This document shows positions 39,527 through 48,014 of a stretch of DNA of 64,000 nt, piece by piece. A model generated the notes under the pieces. That model did not search any database. It had not been told where the DNA came from and was given only the letters and a program-made list of their open reading frames with translations. Position 1 is the first letter of the stretch; each line of letters opens with the position of its first letter. The stretch is from Burkholderiales bacterium GJ-E10. GTDB lineage: Bacteria; Pseudomonadota; Gammaproteobacteria; Burkholderiales; Burkholderiaceae_F. The stretch covers positions 1,693,700 through 1,757,699 of the forward strand of contig AP014683.1 in assembly GCA_000828975.1 (NCBI GenBank), in the 5' to 3' direction. A program made the translations under genes and the position numbers.

Positions 39527-39880
39527 ATGGCGCTGTTGCACGCAGGTTCCGGTGAACTGCTCGACGTCCGTCCCTTGGGCGCAGCATTGTCCAACGCCCA
39601 GACGTACACGCTGGTTCCGGGGCCCCCGCTCGAAGTCTTTCGAATGATCCTCCTTGCGGGGAAGGGGATCCCCTCGCCCCATGTCAACGGGCCATTGACC
39701 ATCCAATGCATCGAGGGCCTGGTCGAACTGGAGCTGCCCGATCGCCTGCACACGATGCAGGCGGGCGATCTCGCATATCTCGATCCCGGCGCGGCACATG
39801 GATTGCGAGCCGTGCAGGATTCCTCGATTCTGCTGACGCTGTTGCGCATGCACAGCGCCCCGTTGACGCCCCCGCCGTAG
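39527..39880 (+). CDS. Cupin-domain protein
   Basis: 117 residues, one small beta-barrel. LAGKGIPSPHVNGPLTIQCIEGLVELEL and GDLAYLDPGAAHGLRA (both broken here for brevity) correspond to the two cupin motifs. Only a few of the usual metal-binding histidines and glutamates (PSPHVNG, PGAAHGL) are kept. Such proteins are small metal-binding or sugar/acid-binding barrels of varied role. The gene stands alone before the accessory region. Start at 39527 has a weak GAAGG site. Confidence 0.65.
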   Translation: MALLHAGSGELLDVRPLGAALSNAQTYTLVPGPPLEVFRMILLAGKGIPSPHVNGPLTIQCIEGLVELELPDRLHTMQAGDLAYLDPGAAHGLRAVQDSSILLTLLRMHSAPLTPPP

Positions 39881-39925
39881 GCCGAACTCCGGAAGGATTC
39901 GGTCAGGAATCGCGGCGTAGGCGCC

Positions 39926-40195
39926 CTATGGGATCACCTCCGGCAGCCTTCCGAGCTGGCGCAGCGTGTCGTATAGATCCCGGTAGGTCTGCGCCGGCAC
40001 CGCGGCCTGTCCCGGCATCTTTCCTGCCTCGGCGGCGGCCTTCCCGAGCCGTACGGCCACGTCCCCGACGGCAGACTCGGGAATGGTTTTCACATGGGCG
40101 CCGCGATAATTCGTGAGCAGCGCACGGATCGCGCCGCTGAGCCGGCCTTCGTCGACCGTGCCGCTGGGAAGACGGCAGGGCAGTTTCCACGTCAC
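39926..40195 (-). CDS. Uncharacterised protein, probably missing its N-terminus
   Basis: 89 residues from a GTG start, with no ribosome binding site. The frame stays open upstream (reading FAYVGDASNP just before the GTG), so the coding sequence probably once began earlier. The body (TYRDLYDTLRQLGRLPEV at the end, ALLTNYRGAHVKTIPESAV in the middle) looks like a genuine soluble helical protein, but I cannot name the family. The upstream end coincides with the region where a transposon terminus may lie (about 40250), which would explain the truncation. Confidence 0.5.
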   Translation of the reverse strand: MTWKLPCRLPSGTVDEGRLSGAIRALLTNYRGAHVKTIPESAVGDVAVRLGKAAAEAGKMPGQAAVPAQTYRDLYDTLRQLGRLPEVIP

Positions 40196-40497
40196 CGGAT
40201 TCGATGCGTCCCCGACGTAGGCGAAACTGAGCCGGCGCGAGCAAATTGATGCTGGTCGCTGGCGGATTTGATCACGGTTGTTGAGGTTTGGGTGCCGGAT
40301 TCCATCGCGTAGCGTGGCAGGAATCGGTGGGCTGGTGCGGGTGATCGCCGGCCGGTTGGCGGACGCACGCGGTGCGGCGAGCGTTGTCCAGGGACGGCCG
40401 GTCCGGTCGCTTGCGACGAACCGGGGACCGGCCGTCGGTGGGCAACGCGGTGATCGCCAAGGCGCCGGGGCGATGCGCCTGCGCGTTGTGGTTGCGG
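40196..40497. other. Non-coding stretch downstream of the SEC-C gene
   Basis: About 300 GC-rich bases. I see no supported gene. TGCTGG-N4-TGGCGGAT at 40250-40267 resembles the inverse of a sequence just after the transposon's last gene and is a candidate left terminus. No terminator hairpin with a T run was found. Confidence 0.45.
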
Positions 40498-40980
<483 letters not shown>

Positions 40981-41014
40981 AGTGGGTCAACTTTACCAAG
41001 ACCGGAGGGAAGCG

Positions 41015-41590
41015 ATGGATACCGCCTTGTTGGCCGATGGCCGACTGCACGCCACATTGCGACACATAGACGAAGATCTGGCCGCCGAGCAGCGCGCGGC
41101 GGGCTGTCCGCGCTGCGGCGCGAGGCTGCACTCGGCGCGCTACCCGCGCAAGCCGCGCGGGGTGCCCCGCGGGTCGCGCGCCGAGTATGACCGGCGGCTG
41201 AGCCTGTGCTGCGCGCGCGACGGCTGCCGCAAGCGCGCCACGCCGCCCTCGGTTCGGTTTCTCGGACCCAAGGTCTACGTGAGCGCGGTGGTGGTGCTGA
41301 TCGCGGCGCTGCGTTGCGGGCCGACCCCGGCGCGGCTCCGGGTGCTCGAGGAGCTCGTCGGCGCGAGCCGCCGCACGATTCTGCGCTGGCGCCGGTGGTG
41401 GACCGAGGAGCTGATCGACACGCCGTTCTGGCGCGCGGCCGCGGGCACGCTGATGCCGCCGGTTGCCACCACGGAGCTGCCGGCCGCGCTGCTGGATCGC
41501 TTTGCCGGAGACGCCCGGGATCGATTGCTGGCGGCCCTGCGCTGGCTCTCCCCGACCACGACCGGGAGCGCCGCCGTGCAAGCTACCTGA
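41015..41590 (+). CDS. Zinc-ribbon/helix-turn-helix protein of the transposition module (DUF6431-like)
   Basis: 191 residues. Cys31 and Cys34 (CPRCGARLH) with Cys65/66 and Cys71 (LCCARDGCRKR) form a likely zinc ribbon. ARLRVLEELVGASRRTILRW (about 107-125) looks like a helix-turn-helix. The TPPSVRFLGPKVYVSAVVVL stretch is similar to what I recall of DUF6431 proteins that accompany transposases. It may bind transposon ends or act as a regulator. A good GGAGGGA ribosome binding site precedes the ATG. It lies 94 bases before the transposase gene. Confidence 0.72.
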   Translation: MDTALLADGRLHATLRHIDEDLAAEQRAAGCPRCGARLHSARYPRKPRGVPRGSRAEYDRRLSLCCARDGCRKRATPPSVRFLGPKVYVSAVVVLIAALRCGPTPARLRVLEELVGASRRTILRWRRWWTEELIDTPFWRAAAGTLMPPVATTELPAALLDRFAGDARDRLLAALRWLSPTTTGSAAVQAT

Positions 41591-41684
41591 GGCGCAGGTG
41601 CCGGCCCGCAGAGGATGCGCGTGGCGCGATCCGGCGGGCGTGGCTATGGTGCGCGCATCCCCGCTGCAACCGATCGGAACCAGC

Positions 41685-43157
41685 ATGAGCGCATCGAAAC
41701 ACGCTTCAGTCCACGAACGTTGGGCGCATCTGCGCTTCTCGGTGATCGGGCAACTGTTGGCGGCCCCGCCGCCGAAGGGCGAACTGCGCGCCGAGCTCAG
41801 GAAGTTGGCTGAGCGCACTTGGCGGCACCCGGTCACGGGCGAGCCGGCGCGCTTTGCGCTCTCGACCATCGAACGCTGGCTGTTGCGGGCGCGGCGCGAG
41901 CGGCGCGACCCGGTCGGAGTCCTGCGGCGCAAGGTGCGCGCCGATGCCGGGGTCCAGAAGGTGGGCTCGGCGATCCGGCAAGCGCTGCAGGCGCAGTACG
42001 CCGCGCACCCGAGCTGGTCGGTGCAGCTTCACACCGACAACCTGCGGGCGCTCATCGAGCGCGACCCGGCGCTGGGGTCTATGCCATCGTACTCGAGCGT
42101 CCGGCGGCTGTTCCAGGCGCAGGGTTGGCGCAAGCGCCAGCGGCTCAGCAGCCGCGATACGGCGGGCGCTCAACGAGCCGAGGCCCGGCTGGCCGCGCGC
42201 GAGGTGCGCAGCTACGAGGCCCACTACGTCGGCTCGCTGTGGCACTGGGACTGCCACGTCGGTTCGCGACCGGTGTTGACCGCCGCCGGTCGATGGGCCA
42301 CGCCAGTGCTCTTCGGCGTGCTCGACGATTGCTCGCGGCTGGGCTGCCACCTGCAGTGGTACCTGCGGGAGAACGCCGAGTGCGTGGCCCACGGTCTGTC
42401 GCAGGCAATCCAGAAGCGCGGGCTGCCGCGCGCGGCCATGAGCGACAACGGTGCGGCGATGCTCGCCGCCGAGATCACCGAGGGGCTCGCTCGGCTGGGC
42501 ATCGCGCACGAGACGACGCTGGCGTACTCGCCATACATGAACGGCAAGATCGAGAACCTGTGGGCGAACGTCGAAGGAAGACTGATGGCGATGCTCGAGG
42601 GCGTGACCGACCTGACGCTCGCCACCTTGAACGAAGCGACCCAGGCCTGGTGCGAGTACGACTACAACCGCACCGTGCACTCCGAGATCGGCGCAACGCC
42701 GCTGGCGCGTTTCCTCGCCGGCCCCGATGTGCTGCGGCCCAGCCCGGATAGCGACGCGCTGCGGCTGGCCTTCACCCGCACCGAGAAGCGCACCCAGCGC
42801 CAGAGCGACGGCACGCTGGTGGTCGAAGCCCGGCGCTTCGAGGTTCCCAACCGCTACCGGCACCTGCGCGAGCTGCACGTGCGCTACGCCGCCTGGGACC
42901 TCGCCCGGGTGCACCTGCTCGATGAACGCAGCGGCCAAGTCCTGTGCCGCCTGTACCCGCAGGACAAGCAGGCCAACGCCCGGGGCGTGCGCCGGCCGCT
43001 CGAGCCGCTCGCGGCGGCGGCGGACGCGCCTCGACCGCCCACCGGCGCGATGGCCCCGCTGCTGCAGAGTCTGATGGCCAAGCAGGCTGCCACGGGCCTG
43101 CCGCCGGCCTACCTGACCAAGGACGAACCACCGGCACCGGAAGGGAACGAACCATGA
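41685..43157 (+). CDS. DDE (rve-fold) transposase of the module
   Basis: 490 residues from the ATG at 41685; an ATG at 41646 would add 13. An N-terminal helical DNA-binding region (about 1-170) precedes a retroviral-integrase-type catalytic core with Asp189 (WHWDCHVG), Asp254 (AMSDNGAAM) and Glu290 (YMNGKIENLW). The spacing between the last two gives a D,D-35-E triad. The C-terminal part (about 375-460) is beta-rich, as in Mu/Tn7/IS481-like transposases, with a disordered tail (about 445-490). It probably cuts and joins transposon ends. Its stop overlaps the ATPase start (ATGA), suggesting a TnsB/TnsC- or TniA/TniB-like partnership. Confidence 0.9.
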   Translation: MSASKHASVHERWAHLRFSVIGQLLAAPPPKGELRAELRKLAERTWRHPVTGEPARFALSTIERWLLRARRERRDPVGVLRRKVRADAGVQKVGSAIRQALQAQYAAHPSWSVQLHTDNLRALIERDPALGSMPSYSSVRRLFQAQGWRKRQRLSSRDTAGAQRAEARLAAREVRSYEAHYVGSLWHWDCHVGSRPVLTAAGRWATPVLFGVLDDCSRLGCHLQWYLRENAECVAHGLSQAIQKRGLPRAAMSDNGAAMLAAEITEGLARLGIAHETTLAYSPYMNGKIENLWANVEGRLMAMLEGVTDLTLATLNEATQAWCEYDYNRTVHSEIGATPLARFLAGPDVLRPSPDSDALRLAFTRTEKRTQRQSDGTLVVEARRFEVPNRYRHLRELHVRYAAWDLARVHLLDERSGQVLCRLYPQDKQANARGVRRPLEPLAAAADAPRPPTGAMAPLLQSLMAKQAATGLPPAYLTKDEPPAPEGNEP

Positions 43158-43996
43158 ACAAGAAGCTGCTGTCGCTCTACGGCCTGAAGTGGAATCCGTT
43201 CGCCCCCGATGTGCCGGTCGAGGCGCTGCACGTCGGCGCGCGCCTGGAGTCGTTCTGCTGGCGGGTCGAGCAGCTCGTCGGCGAGGGCGGCTTCGCGCTC
43301 GTCACCGGTTTGCCGGGGGTGGGCAAATCGGTGGCGCTGCGGGTGCTCACCGAGCGCCTGTCGGCGCTGCGCGACGTGCAGGTCGGTGTGCTCAGCCGGC
43401 CGCAGGCCGGGATGGCCGACTTCTACCGCGAGTTGGGCGAGCTCTTCGGCGTGCAGCTTCACCCCCACAACCGCTGGGGCGGCGCCAAGGTGCTGCGCGC
43501 CAGCTGGCAGGGCCACATCGACGCCTCGCAGTGCCGCCCGGTGCTGATCGTCGACGAGGGCCAGGAGATGCAGCTCGCCGTCCTCAACGAGCTGCGGCTG
43601 CTCGCCTCGGCGCGGCTCGACTCGCACCTGCTGCTCACCGTGGTGCTGGCGGGCGACCAGCGTCTGATCGAGCGCTTCCGCAGCGAGGAGCTGCTACCGC
43701 TGGGATCGCGCATGCGGGTGCGTCTGGCGCTCGATCGCGCCAGCCCCGAGGATCTGCGCGAACTGCTGCAGCACGCGCTCACCAAGGCCGGCGCGCCCAA
43801 GCTGATGACGCCCGAACTCGTCGCCACGCTCTGCGACCACGCCCAGGGCAATCTGCGCGCGCTGATGAACATGGGAAGCGAACTGCTCGCCCTGGCCGCG
43901 CAGCGCGAAGCGCGACAGATCGACGAGCAGCTGTTCTTCGAGACCTTCGCAGCGCCGGCCCCGGCGCAGCTCAAGATGGCGGCGCGCCGGCGGTGA
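43154..43996 (+). CDS. ExeA/TniB-like AAA ATPase, transposition partner
   Basis: 280 residues. Opens LYGLKWNPFAPDVP, typical of ExeA-like ATPases. Walker A is GLPGVGKS (52-59), Walker B is LIVDEGQ (131-137), and the sensor region is VVLAGDQRLIERFR. The C-terminal helices (about 205-280) resemble the AAA lid. Related ATPases (MuB, TniB, TnsC, IstB) deliver the target DNA to the transposase. Translation is coupled at both ends: ATGA with the transposase and GTGA with the RepA-like gene. Confidence 0.88.
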   Translation: MNKKLLSLYGLKWNPFAPDVPVEALHVGARLESFCWRVEQLVGEGGFALVTGLPGVGKSVALRVLTERLSALRDVQVGVLSRPQAGMADFYRELGELFGVQLHPHNRWGGAKVLRASWQGHIDASQCRPVLIVDEGQEMQLAVLNELRLLASARLDSHLLLTVVLAGDQRLIERFRSEELLPLGSRMRVRLALDRASPEDLRELLQHALTKAGAPKLMTPELVATLCDHAQGNLRALMNMGSELLALAAQREARQIDEQLFFETFAAPAPAQLKMAARRR

Positions 43997-44946
43997 GCAC
44001 CGCGACGCTGCCGGTCGAGCCGGCCTGGCGCTTGGCCCAGCGGCCCGACGCGCAGCGCTGGCTGGTCAGCGAACTCTGGGCCGAGCAGGCGGTGGGCATC
44101 GTCGGCGGCGAGCCCAAGTGCTGCAAGAGCTTCCTCGCGCTCGACTTGGCCGTGGCGGTCGCCTCGGGTCGCCCTTGCCTGCGGCGCTTCGCCGTGCCCA
44201 ATCCCGGCAGGGTGCTGCTATACGCGGCCGAGGATGCCTCGCACGTCGTGCGCCAGCGGCTCGATGGCATCTGCGCCGCCGCCGGCTGTCGGCTGGCCGA
44301 GTTGGACGTGCAGGTGATCACCGCGCCCATCCTGCGACTCGACCTGCCGGCCGATCGCGCGGCCCTCGAGCGCACCGTCGCCGAACTGCAACCGCGCCTG
44401 CTGATCCTCGACCCCTTCGTGCGCCTGCATCGCATCGACGAGAACGCCAGCGGCGAGGTAGCCCCTCTGCTCGCCTACCTGCGCGAGTTGCAGCGCCGCT
44501 ACGCCGCTTCCGTGCTGCTGGTGCACCATGCACGCAAATCCGCCGGCGCCATGCGCGCCGGCCAGGCGCTGCGCGGCTCCTCCGAGTTCCACGCCTGGGG
44601 CGACTCGAACCTGTACCTGCGCCGCGCAAACGATGCGCTCAGCCTGACGATCGAACATCGCGCCGCGTCGTCGCCGCCCGGCATCCAGCTCGAGCTGCGG
44701 GCCGACGGCGATGCACTGGCCTTGCGACCCGTACAACCGTCGTCCGATCCGCCGCCACCGCCCGCCGGCCTCGACGAACGCATCACCGCCGCGCTGCTGG
44801 CCGCCGCTAACCCAATGAGCATCCACGCTCTGCGCGCCCAATGCCGCGTACGCAACGCCTCCCTCTACGAGCGCCTCGCCGCACTGACCGCCGCCGGTCG
44901 ACTTCAGCGCACCGCCGACGGCTACCGACTCGCCGATCGCAACTGA
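43993..44946 (+). CDS. RepA-like AAA ATPase with an altered P-loop
   Basis: 317 residues from a GTG overlapping the previous stop. A RecA-fold ATPase of the AAA_25/RepA type: IVGGEPKCCKSFLALDLA (about 36-53) is the P-loop, in which the final glycine of GxxxxGKS is a cysteine (CCKS). LLILDPFVRLH is Walker B, VLLVHHARKS the following conserved His region. Residues about 255-310 form a winged-helix-like domain (MSIHALRAQCRVRNASLYER). Members are plasmid replication helicases or unknown ATPases; here it belongs to a transposition operon. Its role there is not known to me. Confidence 0.82.
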   Translation: MSTATLPVEPAWRLAQRPDAQRWLVSELWAEQAVGIVGGEPKCCKSFLALDLAVAVASGRPCLRRFAVPNPGRVLLYAAEDASHVVRQRLDGICAAAGCRLAELDVQVITAPILRLDLPADRAALERTVAELQPRLLILDPFVRLHRIDENASGEVAPLLAYLRELQRRYAASVLLVHHARKSAGAMRAGQALRGSSEFHAWGDSNLYLRRANDALSLTIEHRAASSPPGIQLELRADGDALALRPVQPSSDPPPPPAGLDERITAALLAAANPMSIHALRAQCRVRNASLYERLAALTAAGRLQRTADGYRLADRN

Positions 44947-45013
44947 TCCGCCATCGCGCGCCAGCACCCGCCCGCCGGCCACGCCTTCTTCCCGTTCCCG
45001 CTTCCGCCACTCC

Positions 45014-45724
45014 CTACAAAGCGCCGGAACCGGTAGCCGGAACTCCATCAAATTCCTCGACCAACGGCACATCAAGAAGCGGGATCGTGCTCAAACACCG
45101 AGCCGGGATCTTGTATTTCGGGTGTAGCAGGCCGTCATCCGACGAAATCCGTACTGGCGCACCGCCAGCCTCCGGATCCGGCGCCGAAAGGTCGACGCCC
45201 GCATCGAGCGGCGTCGGGTCGCGGTAGATGCCATCGACACTGACCCACCATGCGTCCAGGGAGTGCCCGGGAGCATCGAGCCGCAGGATCGACCGCCGCT
45301 GCAATCCGCCGTTGACAATGTCGGCGGCATAGAACACCAGGCCGTCGCTCACCGCGATGCTGCGTACCCGTTGCTCGTCGGCGTACCGGTGGGCCTGCGC
45401 GAGCGCCCGATCCAGGGAAGGCTGATCGAATCGCAGGGAGCCGGGGCGCTTCACCTCGACCAGCAGGCGCTTGATCCCGCGGCTGGTGAGGACGATGTCG
45501 GCGTACTGGACCTGATGATTCAGGTCTCCGATCGTCCAATCGAGCGCGAGCGTGAAGAAGTCCTGCAGGATGTCCTCGGCGACCTTTTCCGCGGCGACGC
45601 CATTGCGCTCCTGCTGGCGCATCCTTTCGTGACGCTGCCGCTGGAATTCCGGCCAGGACTGCGGAAGCCGGCTGCGGAATTTGCGAAAGGAGGCGAGGTC
45701 CGGGTACGGTGGGGTCGAACTCAT
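45014..45724 (-). CDS. PD-(D/E)xK nuclease-like protein (type I restriction HsdR N-terminal-like)
   Basis: 236 residues. After a helical N-terminus, LQDFFTLALDWTIGDLNHQV leads into Asp76 (ADIVLTS), then Glu90 and Lys92 in RLLVEVKRPG, the D-ExK arrangement of PD-(D/E)xK nucleases, as in the N-terminal domain of HsdR. The rest (DEQRVRSIAVSDGLVFYAAD) continues the fold. No helicase or methylase genes are adjacent, so it is not a complete restriction system. It could be a solitary nuclease or a defence remnant. The ATG at 45724 gives the best N-terminus; no strong ribosome binding site is seen. Confidence 0.75.
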   Translation of the reverse strand: MSSTPPYPDLASFRKFRSRLPQSWPEFQRQRHERMRQQERNGVAAEKVAEDILQDFFTLALDWTIGDLNHQVQYADIVLTSRGIKRLLVEVKRPGSLRFDQPSLDRALAQAHRYADEQRVRSIAVSDGLVFYAADIVNGGLQRRSILRLDAPGHSLDAWWVSVDGIYRDPTPLDAGVDLSAPDPEAGGAPVRISSDDGLLHPKYKIPARCLSTIPLLDVPLVEEFDGVPATGSGAL

Positions 45725-45840
45725 GGCAGTCCGAGTCGCGATGGAGAATGGCGCTCGATTGTGGCGGAATCCGCGGGTGCGAACCAGCCCCCCCCAAACC
45801 CGCGAAATCTCTCCCGCAGCTACCCCGGCGCAACCCCGAC

Positions 45841-45897
45841 CCAAAACAAAAACGGCCTACCCATCGGTAAGCCGTTGATTTGTTTGGCTGCGGGGGC
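45841..45897. repeat. Left copy of the tRNA-fMet terminator/3'-end direct repeat
   Basis: 57 bases matching 51391-51447 at all but one position (45888 is C, 51438 is T). It holds the intrinsic terminator (AACGGC stem, T-rich tail on the minus strand) and the last 13 bases of the tRNA 3' end. Beyond this, only a degenerate T-arm resemblance (CGATACGAAC) remains. It is not a functional tRNA. Such a fragment is what integration at a tRNA 3' end leaves behind. Confidence 0.8.
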
Positions 45898-45977
45898 TCG
45901 ATACGAACGCCATTTGACAAGGGCTCGCGTCCTGCTAGCAGCATAATCACCTGAAATATCAAACGGTTACATATTCA

Positions 45978-46091
45978 TCACCACGCTCCGCTGATGTGCT
46001 TGCCAACGTACTTGATCTCGAGCATCTTCACCGTTGTATCCGGCCGCCCGGCCGCGATCGCGATCGGTGCTGAGAACTCCACTTGGGTCAT
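45978..46091 (-). CDS. Possible 37-residue protein or gene fragment
   Basis: A 37-codon frame beginning MTQVEFSAPIAIAAG and ending GKHISGAW, with GGAG eight bases before the ATG. The composition looks like real protein (VKMLEIKYVGKHI), but no family is recognised. It may be a fragment of a longer gene destroyed in this scrambled region. Confidence 0.35.
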   Translation of the reverse strand: MTQVEFSAPIAIAAGRPDTTVKMLEIKYVGKHISGAW

Positions 46092-46359
46092 GGCCCAAAC
46101 TCCAGGACGGGCGCCGGGGGCCTCTACTTCAGCCTTTTCAACCCGTCATGGCGAAGCCATCCGCCCTCTCGCTCTCCAGGGGGCGTGGCGGGGATCTCCC
46201 CACAGAAGGGGGTGCGTCGGCGACGGCGACGCCGACCAGAGGGGGAAGGCTTTCCCCTAAATGCCTTCCAGATCGCGGTTCATAGGCTTCCAACTAGCGG
46301 ACGATTGACTCCCAATCAGCCGAGGAGGATAGTTCCGATCTTCCGGATTCGGAGAGATC

Positions 46360-47631
46360 ATGTTCGAGCGGTTTGTGCAGCGACGGGCGGAGGAAGCCCT
46401 TTCCGATACGCCGGTGGTCCTGATCGTGGGCCCGCGCCGCGCCGGCAAGACCACGCTCGTCCAAAAAATGGGGGAAGCCGGGCGGACCTATATCACGCTC
46501 GATGATCAGACGGTCCTTGAGGCCGCCCAATCAGATCCCGCCGGGTTCATCCGCGGCCTCGACCGGGCCATCATCGATGAAATTCAGCGCGCGCCCGACC
46601 TCCTGCTGGCCATCAAGAAGACCGTGGACGAGGACTATCGGCCGGGCCGCTTCCTGCTCACCGGATCGGCGAATGTCCTGACCTTACCGCGGATCGCCGA
46701 CAGCCTGGCCGGCCGGATGGAAACCATCCAGATGCTGCCGTTGGCGAAGGCTGAAATCGAAGGCCGACGTCCCACTTTCCTGGAGCGCCTCTTCGATGGA
46801 AAGCTCCAGAGCCAGAGCGACGCAATCGTCGGCGACGATCTCGTTCAACTCGCCCTGCTCGGCGGTTTCCCCGAATCGATCAGTCGCGACAGTGAGCGCC
46901 GGCGACAGGACTGGTTGCGATCCTATCTCACCTCGATTTTGACCCGCGATCTGCGTGACATCGCCGATGTGGAGAAGCTGACCGAGCTTCCGAAATTCGT
47001 GCGGCTACTGGCCGAGCATTCCGGCCAATTGGTCAACTATTCGCAGTTCGGCGCCGGCATCAACGTCAGCCACAAGACGGGGCAGCGCTATGTCGGGCTG
47101 CTTGAGCAGGTATTCCTGATCGCGACGGTGCAGCCCTGGTTCACCAATGCGCGGAAGCGCATCATCAAGACGCCGAAGCTGCACTTCCTCGATTCCGGCC
47201 TGCTGGCGACCGTGCGCGGTCTCTCCTTCAAGAGGGTCAAGGCGGATCGCGGCACGTTCGGCGCGCTGCTCGAAAGCTTCGTGTTCGCGGAGGTTCTGAA
47301 GCTGATGACGGCGTCGGACCTGCGGCTGACGCCGCACCATTTTCGGGATCGCGATGGGCGCGAAGTAGACATCGTTCTGGAACGCGACGACGGGACTATT
47401 GTCGGCATCGAGGTCAAGGCCAGCGCCACGGTGAAGACGGGTGATTTCAGCGGCCTGCGGGCCTTGGCCGAAGCGTGCGGGGACCGCTTCGCCTTTGGTG
47501 TGGTCCTCTACGACAGCCCGAACTTCGTACCATTCGGCGACAGGCTGGCGGCGGCGCCGTTGTCGAGCCTCTGGGATGGAAAGGCGCTGCCGAACAAGGC
47601 AGGCAAGGGGGCGTCGCCTGGGGCTATATAG
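46360..47631 (+). CDS. ATP-binding protein of the AAA_14/DUF4143 family
   Basis: 423 residues. Walker A is VGPRRAGKTTL (23-33), followed by Walker B (RAIIDEIQRAPDLL) and LLTGSANVLTLPRIADSLAGR, the AAA_14 signature. The C-terminal DUF4143 region contains LHFLDSGLLATVRG, SFVFAEVLK and VDIVLERDDGTIVGIEVKAS; the last resembles a nuclease-like core with E-x-K. These proteins are widespread, often in mobile regions, and mostly of unknown role. A good start with GGAGA lies at 46360. The 3' end runs into a HamA-like remnant. Confidence 0.85.
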   Translation: MFERFVQRRAEEALSDTPVVLIVGPRRAGKTTLVQKMGEAGRTYITLDDQTVLEAAQSDPAGFIRGLDRAIIDEIQRAPDLLLAIKKTVDEDYRPGRFLLTGSANVLTLPRIADSLAGRMETIQMLPLAKAEIEGRRPTFLERLFDGKLQSQSDAIVGDDLVQLALLGGFPESISRDSERRRQDWLRSYLTSILTRDLRDIADVEKLTELPKFVRLLAEHSGQLVNYSQFGAGINVSHKTGQRYVGLLEQVFLIATVQPWFTNARKRIIKTPKLHFLDSGLLATVRGLSFKRVKADRGTFGALLESFVFAEVLKLMTASDLRLTPHHFRDRDGREVDIVLERDDGTIVGIEVKASATVKTGDFSGLRALAEACGDRFAFGVVLYDSPNFVPFGDRLAAAPLSSLWDGKALPNKAGKGASPGAI

Positions 47632-47632
47632 G

Positions 47633-47905
47633 AAGTGGTGCGAAGCCACGAAACAGAAGGACCAGCGGAAGCACTACTGGACGCATGTCGAAAAGGACGG
47701 CGGCCGTGACGAAATTCGTGATGGTCTCGCCGAGACAATTCGCTCGCACTATGACCGGCTCGAACGCATCGCCGAGGGCGTGGAACGGCTAGGATACAAG
47801 GTCGCCGCCAAGGTTCTCAGCGAGGCGATGCCGCAGACGCCAAAACGCCGCTCCGGCGATCTCGGTGAGATTCTCGCGACCGAGCTGGTTGAGGAGGAGA
47901 TCGGC
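47633..47905 (+). pseudogene. Remnant of a HamA/DUF1837-like gene (Hachiman defence)
   Basis: In one frame, about 90 residues (KHYWTHVEKDGGRDEIRDGL; LERIAEGVERLGYKVAAKVL; RSGDLGEILATELVEEEIG) resemble the middle of DUF1837/HamA proteins as I remember them, where RSGDLGEILATE precedes the catalytic region. The frame has no start codon and emerges from the end of the DUF4143 gene. After the match it continues with an unrelated tail to a stop at 48022. So both ends are lost. HamA works with the helicase HamB in Hachiman antiphage defence; no HamB is seen. Confidence 0.5.
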
Positions 47906-48014
47906 TCTTGCGCATGGACTCCTCGCTGGGGCAAGGTGACCTGCCGCAGGGGCCTATGCAGTGAGCGGCAGCGCGTTGCCGCCGTGTTTCGTGAAACGAT
48001 GGAGGCATCCCGCA

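Larger units (their letters stand above)
41015..44946 (+). mobile_element. Four-gene transposition module (zinc-ribbon/HTH, DDE transposase, two ATPases)
   Basis: Four rightward genes form this module: a zinc-ribbon/HTH protein, a D,D-35-E transposase, an ExeA/TniB-like AAA ATPase, and a RepA-like ATPase. The last three overlap by four bases at each junction (ATGA and GTGA). A transposase followed by an ATPase resembles the Tn7/Tn5053/IS21 strategy, in which the ATPase picks the target. The ends are not proven. TGCTGG-N4-TGGCGGAT (40250-40267) and its inverse with a 7-base gap (44946-44966) are candidates, but no target duplication is visible. Confidence 0.72.
45725..46359. other. Mostly non-coding stretch at the left edge of the tRNA-flanked patch
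   Basis: About 635 bases. It contains the left copy of the tRNA-fMet terminator/3'-end repeat (45841-45897) and a 37-codon frame (45978-46091). Several small hairpins follow between 46145 and 46260 (for example ATGGC-GAA-GCCAT and GGGGAAGGCTTTCCCC). No other gene is supported. Confidence 0.55.

Noticed and set aside
40250-40267. Certain left terminus of the transposon
   Set aside because: The match to the right end has unequal spacing and no target duplication, so it is kept only as a candidate.
45883-45960. A second tRNA gene at the left repeat
   Set aside because: Only about 13 bases of the tRNA 3' end are exact; the T stem no longer pairs and no anticodon arm can be drawn.
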